From assembly GCA_025201345.1 (NCBI GenBank), contig JAIXMG010000026.1:1-64000 (forward strand): a DNA stretch of 64,000 nucleotides, written 5' to 3'. Position 1 is the stretch's first letter. The number at the start of each line of letters is the position of its first letter. Positions 35,002-46,294 of this stretch are shown piece by piece. The position numbers were made by a program, and so were the translations under genes. The notes beneath the pieces were generated by a model, which made no database searches, was not told the origin of the DNA, and saw only the letters and a program-made list of their open reading frames with translations. This stretch comes from Thamnidium elegans (Eukaryota; Mucoromycota; Mucoromycetes; Mucorales; Mucoraceae).

Positions 35002-35099
35002 TGTAAGAGTATCAGAAAGAGGAATAAAGTAAACTGACTTTTAATAATAATAAAGAATAATAATATATATAAAAACGTGACGAGTTAATAACTCTCACA
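35002..35099 (-). repeat. 5' LTR of Ty3 B (98 bp)
   Basis: Partner of 26214-26311, almost identical. The sequence just inside, TTGATGGAGTAGC on the minus strand, should be the primer-binding site but does not match the initiator-tRNA type that I know. Confidence 0.9.
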
Positions 35100-35303
35100 C
35101 ATGATTTACCAGTCTTGTCGGAGTACTACATGATCGTTACACGTAGATTTGATCTAGTGATTTTTATAGCCTGAGGATCTTGATTTCTAGACCCTGCGCT
35201 TTTTTATATATAAGGTTCATTTTGATACATAACGTTTGTTATGTTTTATAATCGATGGTTCATCGAATATTATATATTTTATTTTATGTGTGATTTTACC
35301 ACA

Positions 35304-36448
35304 CCATGGTCCTCAATTAGTATGGATTTCATTGTGTCATTACCAGATTCATTAGGTAATAATAGCGTATGGGTTGTGGTAGATCGATTGACAAAGATGA
35401 GTCATTTCATTCCGTGTCAAGGTACAATTAATGCAAAAGAGTTAGCTATATTGTTCATGGACAAAATATTCAAGCATCATGGATTACCAGAAGAAATTAT
35501 TTCGGATAGAGGATCAATATTCAACTCTAAGTTTTGGAAGCAAGTACTGGCTATGTTGGAAATTAAATCAAATATGTCAACAAGCTTTCATCCTCAAACT
35601 GATGGTCAAACTGAAAGGACAAACGCCACTCTAGAACAATACTTACGCATGTTCGTCAATTATCAACAAGACAATTGGGCAGTGCTATTACCACATGTGA
35701 AATTTAGTTACAGCAATCATAATCAAAGTAGTACTAATATATCACTATTTTATGCTAATTATGGTTTCCATCCAAAGTACAAGGCTGATATAAACTCAAT
35801 TTTACAATCAAGCGAAGTTGTGCCTGCGTCTACTGAGTTCATAGCTAAGATGAAGAAGATCCATGAAGAAATGAAGTCTGAAATTGTTACGGCTCAAAAT
35901 GATCAAGCGAAGTTTTATAATAGGAAAAGGAAAGATGCTTCAGATTTCAAAGTGGGTGATTTTGTATACCTCTCTACAAAGAATATTATTACTGCTAGGC
36001 CTTCAAAGAAACTAGATCATAAGCGTTTGGAATCTTTCAAGATAATTCAAAGAATTGGTACTCATGCATATAAACTCCTGCTCCCAAGGACAATGAAATT
36101 ACACCCCGTATTCTACGTATCATTGCTCACACCGCAAAACAATAAGGACCTCCCGGACATAAGTAATAGGACAGTAAAACCTTTACCCCCCCCGTTGTTG
36201 TTGGTGATCATGAGGAGTTCATTGTAAAGGAGGTTATAGACTCTCGATGGTATCGAAGACGCCTACAATATAAGGTTAAGTGGGAAGGATACAAGGACCC
36301 GTCAGAAGACACATGGGAAGATGTGAACAACCTAAAAAATGCACCATTGGCGGTTAGCACCTTCCACAAGAATTATCCCAACAAACCAAAGCCTGTCGAG
36401 GGTCGTACATCTGTACCAGGTATACGAACCTCCCTTAGGAGGGGGTAA
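35304..36448 (+). pseudogene. Ty3 element A chromointegrase, one frameshift
   Basis: It resumes pol of element A after insertion C. The integrase core is clear: SMDFIVSLPDS (first Asp), IISDRGSIFNSKFW (second Asp) and TDGQTERTNATLEQ (Glu). A C-terminal domain (FKVGDFVYLST) follows, then KLHPVFYVSLLTP. After a run of eight C near 36187-36194 the frame shifts. The next frame encodes a chromodomain: YKVKWEGYKDPSEDTWEDV. This makes A a chromovirus, a Ty3 lineage whose chromodomain directs integration to heterochromatin. The gene ends at TAA 36446-36448, immediately before the LTR. Confidence 0.92.
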
Positions 36449-36843
36449 TGTAATGACCCAAGATCATTACATTGATTTAGTTATTACGATAACAATTCTT
36501 AGGACTTTAATCCATTACAACCTACCTCTATTTAAATATTCAAATACCTTACTAATTTTATCATTAATTCCCGACAACGTATAAATACCACACAATAGAT
36601 ATAAATACCTCTTCAGTGTTTTTATCTGTTTAATATCCATATTATTCGTTTTATATTTTTATTATTTTCTTTTAATAAACTTATATTCTATCTGTTGTTG
36701 TTTTCTATCTCTGTAATTACCTTTACATTTTCGTTTGTAAGCCAAAGGTATTTATTTTGTTTAATTCGGATTAGATATACCACAATCTTATTTCTCAATG
36801 CTAATTTAACTTTATTCTCTTTTAAAGTTATCTTACCATTACA
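36449..36843 (+). repeat. 3' LTR of Ty3 element A
   Basis: It begins TGTAATGACCCAAGATCATT just after an AGGAGGGGG polypurine tract and ends CATTACA at 36843, giving a 7-bp inverted tip TGTAATG/CATTACA. The length is about 395 bp. The 5' partner is not in the window because the left half of A was lost. The TGTAATGACC start is common in fungal chromovirus LTRs. Confidence 0.8.
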
Positions 36844-36995
36844 ATATGTCACTTACATAAGCTATACACAAATCACAGTATTTATTTACAAATTAATCTC
36901 AGATATATTCTATTGTTCTATCGCTTTGATCATAAAACTAGAAGACTGCTTAAACTCTTGACAAACAGAAGATAACTGGTTTACATAAATAATTG

Positions 36996-37320
36996 TCACA
37001 TTATTTATAATCAACAAGCCTCTATCTTACGTCTTTTGTTAAAGAAGCCAATTAGAAACATAATACGCATTGCTGCTATTGTAATTGACCTTCTAAAAGA
37101 ATCTATTTATCTTTCCAAATTGCTCATTCATTAATGTCTCGTTGAAACTGTCCAAGTTTCACATTAATGATAAGCGCTTATTAAACCCATAATATGTATA
37201 TAAGGCACACACTTTTTCATTAATAAAAACAGCAATCTATTCTTAGTCTAATAATTATCTAGTTATTTTACTTTTTTATTTTATTTTTTGATATAACTTT
37301 TATTTTATAACCGTTAGTAT
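36996..37320. repeat. Solo-LTR-like dispersed repeat (inverted copy near 1715-2020)
   Basis: About 305 bp match the reverse complement of about 1715-2020 at roughly 85 percent by eye. It begins TGTCACATTATTTATAATCA and contains a TATATAAGG box, so it may be a solo LTR with promoter. It is the last repeat before the block of host genes. Positions 36844-36995 show nothing recognisable. Confidence 0.6.
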
Positions 37321-37378
37321 CACAGTATAGTTAGAAAAACAATGAAATTAACAGAGTGTAGTATATACGGAAATAAAC

Positions 37379-37822
37379 CTAATAAAGCACGCAGTCAGTA
37401 GTATATGATTCAACTGGATTCCTATCACATCCAAAAATAGCTGACAGTTCCCATCTTTGTAGACATTCAGAAATTGCAGGAATAATGATATTTTGCTGAA
37501 ACGCTAGATTTACAGAATTACCTAGAAAGTCGGGTTCATTTTCAATGGACAACATACCTAAAATTGCATCTTGTAAGGTACATCGGTGACACCTCCATTG
37601 ACAAGTCGAAAAATCTTTCTTTGCAATAGTCCAGTCTTCCATTGTCATACTAATTAGAAAATTTTTTAAGGAAACCCTGTAGGTGTGACAATCTCTGTCA
37701 CAGTCTTCTATTTGGCCTCTAATTTCGGGAGCTAAAACGGAGCGAGGGATGGCAGCGGCTAAATTGAATGTAGCGCATAATATTACAAAGTTAAAAAAGA
37801 AACATTGCAAGTTCAGCTTCAT
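37379..37822 (-). CDS. Small secreted cysteine-rich protein
   Basis: The likely start is the Met at 37822 (MKLNLQCFFFNFVILCATFN), which gives a 147-residue protein with a classical signal peptide ending after NLAAAIP. An upstream Met at 37936 would place a long basic stretch before the signal, so I prefer the internal start. The mature part has eight cysteines in a spaced pattern (DCDRDC; TCQWRCHRC; EC; GC; DC at the C-terminus), enough for four disulfides. It has no membrane span and no known domain. It could be a cell-wall or effector-like secreted protein; function unknown. It is the first host gene next to the transposon block. Confidence 0.65.
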   Translation of the reverse strand: MKLNLQCFFFNFVILCATFNLAAAIPRSVLAPEIRGQIEDCDRDCHTYRVSLKNFLISMTMEDWTIAKKDFSTCQWRCHRCTLQDAILGMLSIENEPDFLGNSVNLAFQQNIIIPAISECLQRWELSAIFGCDRNPVESYTTDCVLY

Positions 37823-38095
37823 TGTAAATACTAGAAAAAGGATTTTTTTTTTTTCGATCAAGGCAAGCAATGAAATATATACTTTTTTTTTCTCCAGCAT
37901 AAAGTGTCTATTGTTAACTAAATATGGTAACGACAAGTAAAAACTATTTTAAGCTTGAAGGAGTAAATCAAAGCGCATATTATCATTACTGCACCTAAAA
38001 TAATAATAATAATAATAATAATAAAAAGTAATACAAGGAAAAAGTTTTGTTTGTTCAATTTTACATGGACACTTGTCACTTGCTTATATTTTTTA

Positions 38096-39283
38096 TTATC
38101 CTTTATTTCCTCTATTACCAGCGCCCCTTGGGTTAGCGTCAACAAACTCATCCCAATCCCTCTTTTTCATTGTTTCTGCATCAAGGGCCTCATAATCGTT
38201 ATCATCAATTGGTGGTTTTTCAGGTTGTTCTCCACTATTTAAATTTATAAGAAAAAAAAATACATTCATTATACTTATACTAATAATATGTACATACCCT
38301 CCTTTAATAATATTTCCTTGAGCCATTTCTTGTTCGAGATATTCATCAATTGACATTGTAGGTAAATTATGTCCATAACCAAAAACTTGACCCTTTAATT
38401 GTTCTCTCTTATTCATAATCACAAAAGGCTGTAAAGGTCTGCCTTCTTTACTTAGCATTGGTTTATCTTTACCCCAAGTAGGTCTATTCAAAACAGGTTC
38501 TCTATTATCAACAGCTGTTGTTCTACCTGTCTTTTCCATCATTTCACGCATTATTTCCATTTCTTTTACCATAACGAACTCTTGTTCAATAGCATGCCAA
38601 TTTTCTAATGCACGTAATAACTCTAATTCAATAAGAGCTTCAACCCAATCACGTTCTACTTCCTCTACATCACGATCCTCATCATCTTTTTTACCAGCAA
38701 CTCCGTCCAATTGTGTACGTAATTGTTTGATTTGTTCCTTGACAGCCCTCTCCCGCTTAAACCGAGCAATCTTTTGATCACGTTGTTGTGAAGCAGGCAC
38801 AGAAGGTCCCTTTCCTTTATTATGACTCAATTGTTGAATAAGAAGAACGTCTTCTTTTTTAACTAAATCGTGAACTTGACATGTATCTGTGAATCGTATA
38901 AGATAATCCTAAAAAAAAAAAGTCAGTATACATGTATAGATCAACTATGCATTTGGTATTCCTTTTTTTACCCTTGACTTTTCAAGAATCTTGCTACGAT
39001 CGATATCTTTTCCAGATATTTTAAGGATCGAATCACCAAGATAAGCAGTGATTAATAAGAATTTTAAATCATTTGTGTTAATGTCATCTATAATTTCATT
39101 TTCACTAAAGATGTTTAGTTGAGAAACAAGTGCATCTGCACGAGTGAGACGTTGAATAATGTCAGATACTTTTGCTTGATATTCAGGATCGATACTGGAT
39201 AACGATGTGTCTTCTAAATCGGTTAAAATAGCTTGACCAGTACTGAATAGTTGGCCTAACGATAAACCATCCAAAGAACTCAT
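38096..39283 (-). CDS. TAP42: Tap42/alpha-4-like PP2A-associated protein
   Basis: Three exons (39283-38972, 38908-38298, 38234-38096) join in frame to about 353 residues. The N-terminal helical region (MSSLDGLSLGQLFSTG) and the segment DYLIRFTDTCQV belong to the TAP42 family. A basic RDQKIARFKRERAVKEQ helix and the C-terminal motif GRPLQPFVIMNKREQLKGQV are also diagnostic. Tap42 binds catalytic subunits of PP2A-type phosphatases and couples them to TOR signalling. The C-terminus ends in DWDEFVDANPRGAGNRGNKG, as in other fungal homologues. Length and domain order are normal. Splice sites are GT-AG and preserve the frame. Confidence 0.9.
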
Positions 39284-40368
39284 TTTGCTTAAAAAGAAAA
39301 AAACAAATAGGAATACAGTCGTTCCTCTGCCAATTTAAAGATTTAGCTAAAAAATTTGCGGAAGGTAAAAAACTATTGTGTTTTTTAATAAAAAAGATGA
39401 ATCTCAAAGTAGTTTTATTTTTATCCTGGATAATGTACCTATTCATACTAATTAACGAACAATTATAGACTCTAGTTAAAAGTCTGAACCAAACGTAAAG
39501 CGTTACAAGATACATAGAAACACTGGAAGCTAGAATAGTTAAAGCTGCGTACGGATATTCCTACTAAGCAAGCATCTTCAAAATATTGCTTTGAGTCTTT
39601 TTAGATCAAGAGAGAGCGTATTTTATTTCAGTGCCAGCCAAGATACAACGAAGCTGGTGACATTAACACTAAAATTAATAAAAAATGTTGTTTCCTTTCT
39701 TTTTCTTTTTTCTTTTTTCTTAGTGTAATATTATTATGGTAAGAGTATATAATATATTTTACTTAACTGATGGTATTTATATTAATACATACATACTTAA
39801 TAAGTCATCTTCTTATACTGATGGCTCTTTGTGTACGAATGGCTTCTTGGTGGTGCTTCCTTATTGCATAGCTACTTTCTGATATGCATCAGATATGGGC
39901 CATCAGAGAAGAGGAGAGCAATATATAGAGGTAGAGTTGATCGGACAAGGACAGGCAGAGGATGTATGTTGGATTTTTTAAGCGTTGGCGCACTGGGATC
40001 AGCAGAAAACAGAGTTGGCCACTAACAAAAGAGCGAAAAAATGAAGGGAATTTGTGGTATCACTAGTGATTATCCCATAATGTTTGTAAAAAACAATGTT
40101 ACTAAAGATCTTTGTTGGTAAAATCACGTCGCATTGATCGCACTTTCAGTTTCTGCTGTAGAAGTCTCATTTAAGATGGATTAGAAGAGTCTGAACAAAG
40201 CTTTTCCTGTTTAGCAGTGATTTCTCAATTGAGCTTTTTTTTTAAAGCTGTGGTGTCTCATCTGAGCTTTTTTTTTGTGAAGTGATTTTCAAGTCACATC
40301 ACACTTTTGAATAAACCATTGGAGTTTATTTTTTATTTTTTCTTCTTTTTTTATTCCGTATAGCCAAT
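39284..40368. promoter_or_regulatory. Divergent intergenic region between TAP42 and CDC73
   Basis: About 1.1 kb separates the divergently transcribed genes. It contains T/C-rich tracts next to the CDC73 start (40321-40352) and a duplicated GAGCTTTTTTTTT segment near 40230-40275. The short ORF at 39831-40025 has no family features. No RNA gene was recognised. Confidence 0.5.
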
Positions 40369-40757
40369 ATGGATCCTTTATCACTTCTTCGTGAATCGAC
40401 CATAAGTAATAGACCAGTTATTTTACTTGATGCATCCAACGAAACTGTAACAAATATTTCTGAAGCGAAGAGTATTAAATTTAACGAGCAGGCCATCTTT
40501 GCACGCGACACACCAACCAACTTTAAAAAAACAACAGCTTCTGATAGTGAAACTTATACTTTAGAGACTTTGATATTCTTGGTTCAAAATGCGCAATTAG
40601 ATAACTCTGCTTATTTTAAAGAATGCCGTACTCGTCAAATTGAACATGTTTCCATTGTAGACAGAAGAAAAATCTTGGATTACCTTACTGGTAAAGTAGA
40701 CCAATCACCTAATGTTTCTCAAGCCAATACAGGTGGTAAGTTTAAAACACGTTATAA

Positions 40758-40808
<51 letters not shown>

Positions 40809-41916
40809 CTAAAGTATAGAATATAGAAAAACGCTCTCGAGATGATGTTGCTTCAATGGAAACTTCAACTAAAAAGCCAAAAGTAACACCACTTAAATCA
40901 GACGACTCAGTTGCCACTGTTAAGCAAGTGGTATTACGCGAACGTGAAATCATGACACGATCTTCAGTATTAAGAGGCAATAAGATCTTTACACATGCTA
41001 TCAATTTGGCTCAACAACTTGTATTAAAGAAAGAAATACCTAATGCTCGTCCTATCCATGCTCAAAAACCTAGCGGTAATTATAATCATTATATCTTATT
41101 CATTTTACCGTATTTAACTGTATATGTTTTTAGCCTCTCAAAATTCTGGTCATAAATCAGTAGCAGCTACAAGTAATTCTTCCAAATCGGCAGCAGCAGT
41201 TAAAAGTCAAAAGTTATCCAGTAAAGACAAGATTCCTCTTATTATTGTCCCTGCAGCACCTACTGCCAAATTTACACTTTACAATATTAAGCAATTCTTG
41301 GAAGATCAAAAGTAAGCGAATACCAACATAATTAAAAAGTAAAATAATAACAACATGTGTATATAGGTATGAAGATTCACAAATCTTGAGAGATGAAGGA
41401 AGAAAGAAACCAGAAAGAGTTACAGTTGAACGTAAAAAGCCAAATGGGCAATCTGTACCATATCATGTCGTTGATTCTGTAGCTCATTTTAAGCAAAGTG
41501 ATTGGGATCGTGTTTGTTGTGTATTTGTTGCAGGTCAATTATGGCAATTTAAAGGTTGGAAGTGGGAAAAGCCTGTTGAGTTATTTAGTAACGGTAAGCT
41601 GTAAAAAAAAAGATACGATGAAAAATATATATCTGTATTCATTTGCTGTAAAAAAATAGTCAAAGGATTTTATCCAAAATGGAGCAGTGACAAGATGACA
41701 CCACCTGCCTCTGAATGGGCAGTATCTGAAATAAACGTAAGTTTCAATAGTAGTAGTGCTTGCTATAAAACCATAACTAAAACAAATGTAATATATATAT
41801 ATATATATATATAGATTCACAGACATAAAAGACATATGGATAAAGCAGCCGTTTCTCAATTCTGGGACGCATTAGACAGTTATAATGCCACACACAAACA
41901 ATATCTCAATTTCTAA
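40369..41916 (+). CDS. CDC73: Cdc73, Paf1 complex subunit (parafibromin homologue)
   Basis: Six exons (40369-40735, 40827-41075, 41134-41311, 41367-41593, 41660-41736, 41815-41916) join in frame to 399 residues. The N-terminus MDPLSLLRESTI and the early segment DYLTGKVDQ match the family. The C-terminal Ras-like domain is clear: PLIIVPAAPTAKFTLYNIKQ, WQFKGWKWEKPVELF, VKGFYPKW, INIHRHKRHMDK. Cdc73 works in the nucleus with RNA polymerase II in the Paf1 complex, in elongation and histone modification. The protein is close in size to yeast Cdc73 (393). Intron 1 contains a T-run of over 40 bases just before its acceptor. Confidence 0.95.
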
Positions 41917-41995
41917 TCCCAGTGTATTTTTTTTATTAAAATAAATTCCATATCAACATTTTCGTTTTTTCTTCTTGTTATTACTACAAAAAACC

Positions 41996-42357
41996 ATGTC
42001 TGCACAATTACCCAATTTAATACCTCCATTTCGTTTTACTATAGTCGAAGAAAACTTATTTCGAGGAGGTTACCCTAAACCGCGTAACATTCGATTTTTA
42101 AAGAGGTAAAGTAAACAGAAGCGAAAGTACATGACATTAACAAAAAAGTTTAAATAGATTGAGACTAAAGACAATATTATCCTTGATTCCAGATAAAATA
42201 ATGCCAGAAATGCAACAATTTTGTGAACAAAATAATATTCAATTACTTCACTTGACTGTAGATAAAATGAAGGAAGATAATATTCCTTTGACATATAACA
42301 AGACACTCATGGCTTTAGAAGTAAGTAACAAAATACACTTATGTATCCGTTTTTTAA

Positions 42358-42404
<47 letters not shown>

Positions 42405-43336
42405 AGCTTATGATAGATCCCACTAATCACCCTTTATATATTCATTGCTTGGATGGTGCTGATGTTACAGGACTTGTTGTAGCGTGTTTACGCAAGTTAC
42501 AAATGTGGAGTAATTCAAGCGCCATGAGTGAATTTGCACGTAACTTACACTCCAGCGTAGTGACTAGTGAAGAGTTTGAATTTATTGAAAACTTCAAGAA
42601 TTTTGATGTGACAATTCCAATGACACTTCCTTTATGGTTATGGGGAGGACAAGTCAATTTTAGAAAGCATGCAACGCTTAGACTCAAGTTTTTGAACCCG
42701 GAAATGATGACAGAAGAAGAAAGAGAATTAAAGGATTTAAAAGAGAAGAAAGAAAAAGAAAAGGAAGATTATTATAAAAGGAGAAAGAACGGTAAAGCGT
42801 GTAACAACTTTCATGCATGTATACTTTTTTCTTATTAATTGTAAATAGATCTTTTGGATAATTTGTTTGATCCGAGTTCACCTAGACATAGATCGAGTCC
42901 TAATACCGGTGCCAATAATAATAGTAATAGCAACAACAATAATAATGGCAATACTTCTGCAACAAGTACCAACATTAATTCAAATAATACACCACAAATA
43001 ACATCTACACCTGGAACAGATGAAGAATCATTTACTATGAATTCATCATCTACTCATGTACACTCTGACAAACACAAGAATGATGCTGATAATACAAAAG
43101 ATCCTTATTTGGTCGATGTGGACGTGGACGTAGATGGTGTCATGATGGATGGTTTAGACCAAGTAGAATATATGAATCGTACTTCTGGTAATACATCAGG
43201 TAATAGGTTTTATGCAGAAGACGATGATGTATTGGATAATGGCGATGAATATGGTGCAGATGGTACAAGATTTACTACTGAACCTATTAGTCGAACTTTA
43301 GAAGCATTAGCATTGGAAGGATTGACTGAATTTTAA
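41996..43336 (+). CDS. Oca6-like atypical dual-specificity phosphatase family protein
   Basis: Four exons (41996-42105, 42158-42320, 42407-42791, 42849-43336) give 381 residues. The first half is the PFA-DSP/Siw14 fold (FRFTIVEENLFRGGYPKPRN, LKTILSLIPDK, PLYIHCLDGADVTGLVVACL). In active enzymes the loop is HCX5R. Here the Arg position is not Arg, as in the yeast Oca4/Oca6 branch, so catalysis is doubtful. After residue 220 comes a charged helical segment and a long Asn/Ser/Asp-rich low-complexity tail. The yeast relatives act in a complex linked to inositol pyrophosphates and oxidant-induced arrest. Intron 2 holds a T-run of about 40. Confidence 0.8.
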
Positions 43337-43462
43337 CGATAAAAACAAGGTGTTGTGTTTATTTTTGCATGATTGTAGTTATACTATATATGAGAATTTG
43401 TGTGATAATATAAATAAATGAAAGAAAATTATGTGAATGAGAAAGGTGGGGGGGCTCTTTTT

Positions 43463-46094
43463 TTATCCGCTACACATGAGGCAAGCGTCTTGATTATCTA
43501 TAGAACATTGTAATTGCGCTAATCTCTTTTGTTCCGCAGCTTCAGTACTAATTTCATTTGTATCTTCTGTCAATGTCATTTTCTTAAGTGCCAATTGATC
43601 CACAGTAAACTGTATACAAAAATATAATTTTTAGTAGTGTATATCAACATATTATTAAATATATATTCTTTACCTTAATTGCATCAACAGCAGGTCTGGA
43701 TCTTAAATAGTACATACCAGTCTTTAACCCTTTTTTCCAAGCGTAGAAATGCATGGATGTTAATTTACCATAATTAGGTTCAGCAGAGAACAAATTCATA
43801 GACTGGGATTGATCAATAAAAGCGGCTCTATCTGCAGCCATATCAATAATAGTTCTTTGAGATATCTCCCAAACAGTCTTGTAAAGTTTTTTTAATTCTT
43901 CTGGAATATTTGGGATTTCTTGAATGCTACCTCCGTGAGCAATCATCATATTCTTGATATTATCGTTCCATAAACCAAGCTTAACAAGATCATTTAACAA
44001 GTGTTGATTTACTACTTGGAATTCTCCACTTTGGACACGACGGGTATAAATATTACTTGTATAAGGTTCAAAACATTCATTGTTACCCAAAATTTGACTG
44101 GTACTAGCTGTAGGCATAGGTGCTAATAAAAGTGAATTACGAACACCATACTTCTTTATATTAGCTCTTAGTGTAGTCCAGTCAAATCTATCAGAGCCTT
44201 CTACTTTCCACATATCGTGTTGAAGGATACCTTGACTCACAGGTGATCCAACATAAGTTTCGTACGGTCCAACTTCTTTAGCAATCTCACAAGAGGCTGT
44301 TAATGCAGCAAAGTAAATGGCTTCAAAAATATCTTTGTTCAATTGAGCTGCTTCAGCAGAATCAAACGGATAGCCCATCAATATGAAAGCATCAGCAAGG
44401 CCTTGAACACCAAGACCAATAGGACGATGACGCATATTACTGTTACGAGCTTCTTCGACAGGATAATAATTGACATCAATTACCTTATTTAAATTACGTG
44501 TAACTACCTTTGCAACCTCATGAAGTTTTTCAAAATCAAATGTTTGTGTTTCCACATTGACAAATTTAGGTAAAGCAAGTGAAGCTAAATTACAGACAGC
44601 TACTTCATCAGGAGAAGTAAACTCGATAATTTCTAATATTCGTAGTATTAGTAAACTTATTATCAAATCGAATAATGGTTTTTACCTGTGCATAAGTTGG
44701 ATGAAGTGATGGTTCCTAAATTCTTTTGATTGGACTTTTCGTTACAAGCATCTGTATTTAATAGTATTAGTAGTCACGAAAAAATTTGATTATACTTTTT
44801 TTTTAATATACCTTTATACAACATATATGGCATACCGGTTTCAATTTGAGCTTCCATAATAGCAAACCAAAGCTTTTGTGCATCAATTGTTTTTCTGGCC
44901 TTTCCTTCTTGTTCATACCTGGTATAAAGAGAGTTGAATTTATTACCATAATTATTGGCCAAACCGGGAGCTTCATTAGGACAAAATAATGACCAGGTAC
45001 CGTTTTCTTCGACACGTTGCATAAAAAGATCAGGTACCCAAAGACCTAAAAATAAATCACGGGCACGCATTTCCTCTACACCGTTGTTCTTTCTAAGTTC
45101 CAAGAAATCAAAAATATCAACGTGCCAAGGTTCAAGGTACATGGCAAAATTACCATTACGTTTACCGCCACCTTGGGTTACAAAACGAGCTGTATCATTA
45201 AATACTCTCAACATGGGAACAATACCGTTGGATATACCATTGGTACCAGCAATATAAGAGCCAGATGCACGGATCTTTTGGAATGCAATACCGACACCAC
45301 CAGCAGCCTTTGAGATACGAGCACATGTACTAAGAGTATCATAGATACCTTCAATACTATCTTCACGGATCTGCACCAGGAAACAACTTGATAATTGAGG
45401 TTTAGGCGTACCTGCATTGAATAAAGTAGGCGTAGCATGAGTGAAATATTTGGATGACATCAAATCGTAAGTCTTGAAAGCACTTTCTAAATCATCACCA
45501 TGGATACCAATAGCAACACGCATAATCATATATTGAGGACGTTCAACAATATGACCATCAATCTTGAAGAGGTAACTACGTTCCAAAGTCTTGAAACCAA
45601 AGAAATTGAAATCATAGTCTCTACTAGGAACGATTTTTGAATCGATCTTTTCGTGGTTGGCCATGACGGTATCATAAAGTGATTTGGAGACAAGGGGATT
45701 GGGTTGCTTTAATATGGGATGTTCATGGTTATAGAGTTTGTTCATAACGGTACTGAACTTATCATCAGTTTCTTTTTGTAAATTGGAAATAACGATACGA
45801 GCGGCTAAGACAGCAAAATCAGGATGACTGGTGGTCATATAAGCGGCTGTTTCTGAAGCAAGATTATCTAATTCAACTGTAGCGATGCCTTGATAGACAC
45901 CAGATACTACTTTTTGAGCAATTTCAGTAGGACTGATAAAATCTTCATTTAATCCATAACATAATTTGGCGATACGTGATGTTATTTTATCAAATAAGAC
46001 TCGTTCTTTACTTCCGTCTAAATACAATTGATTAAAACCACTAGCGGCTTTCTACGTATTTTGTTTATTTACCTCTTTTAACTACGAACATCAT
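43463..46094 (-). CDS. RNR1: Ribonucleoside-diphosphate reductase large subunit
   Basis: Five exons (46094-46073, 46017-44812, 44751-44686, 44632-43674, 43609-43463) join to 799 residues. The first exon is only 22 nt (MMFVVKRD start). The N-terminal ATP-cone begins with [16 protein letters not shown]. The barrel carries QLSSCFLV (active-site Cys), [31 protein letters not shown] with the second Cys, and [20 protein letters not shown]. The tail ends with the redox pair in DACLMCSG. It makes dNDPs with a small subunit not encoded here; it acts in the cytoplasm and limits dNTP supply for replication. The short exon 1 and all splice phases were checked by frame. ACGCG and TGACGTCA sites lie upstream. 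Confidence 0.96.
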
Positions 46095-46276
46095 TTTTCC
46101 TTTCTTTCTTTTGTTGGTATAACTAGAGTATTATTTTATTGCTATTATTTTTATTAAGTAGGCAATAAGTATAATATAGTCAAAAAGAAAAAAAATAAGG
46201 AAGAAAAAATTGAAAAAGAAAGGAAAAAGGGAAACAATCGCGTCGCGGTTTTATTAGAAAGAAAAGTGCGATCAAG

Positions 46277-46294
46277 ACGCGCTTTTTGACGTCA
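46277..46294. promoter_or_regulatory. ACGCG and TGACGTCA sites upstream of RNR1
   Basis: ACGCG at 46277-46281 is the core of the MluI cell-cycle box bound by MBF-type factors, and TGACGTCA at 46287-46294 is a perfect CRE/ATF palindrome. They lie about 180-200 bp upstream of the RNR1 start. A further CGCGTCGCG cluster is at 46239-46247. MBF control of RNR1 is known in yeasts; whether these sites work here is inference. Confidence 0.5.

Larger units (their letters stand above)
26214..35099 (-). mobile_element. Ty3/Gypsy retrotransposon B, full-length but degenerate
   Basis: Two 98-bp LTRs bound the element, and CATGA is duplicated at 26209-26213 and 35100-35104. On the minus strand the order is LTR, gag, protease, reverse transcriptase, RNase H, integrase, LTR, the Ty3 order. 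A purine tract (GGAGAGGGCAG) lies just upstream of the 3' LTR, as expected for second-strand priming. The element is about 6.4 kb without element Z+Y and about 5.2 kb after also removing Z and the MITE. Gag has two stops and pol several frameshifts, so it cannot be autonomous. Two later insertions lie in it: Z (30050-33377) and a MITE (26639-26985). Confidence 0.9.
25788..35303. mobile_element. Insertion C: LTR-type insertion in Ty3 A, later split by Ty3 B
   Basis: It begins TGTGGAGAAATAC at 25788 and ends TTTTACCACA at 35303. The ends have TG..CA form with a 5-bp inverted TGTGG/CCACA, flanked by CCATG duplications at 25783-25787 and 35304-35308. Leaving out element B (26214-35099), C is about 625 bp with no ORF, which fits a solo LTR. 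Its sequence differs from the LTR of element A. The parent family is not identified. Confidence 0.8.

Noticed and set aside
25788..35303. Insertion C as the LTR of Ty3 A
   Set aside because: Its sequence (TGTGGAGAAA start) differs from the A LTR (TGTAATGACC start), and it has its own CCATG duplication inside A coding sequence.
39831..40025. 64-residue ORF upstream of CDC73
   Set aside because: Short, no conserved motif, no splice or codon evidence.
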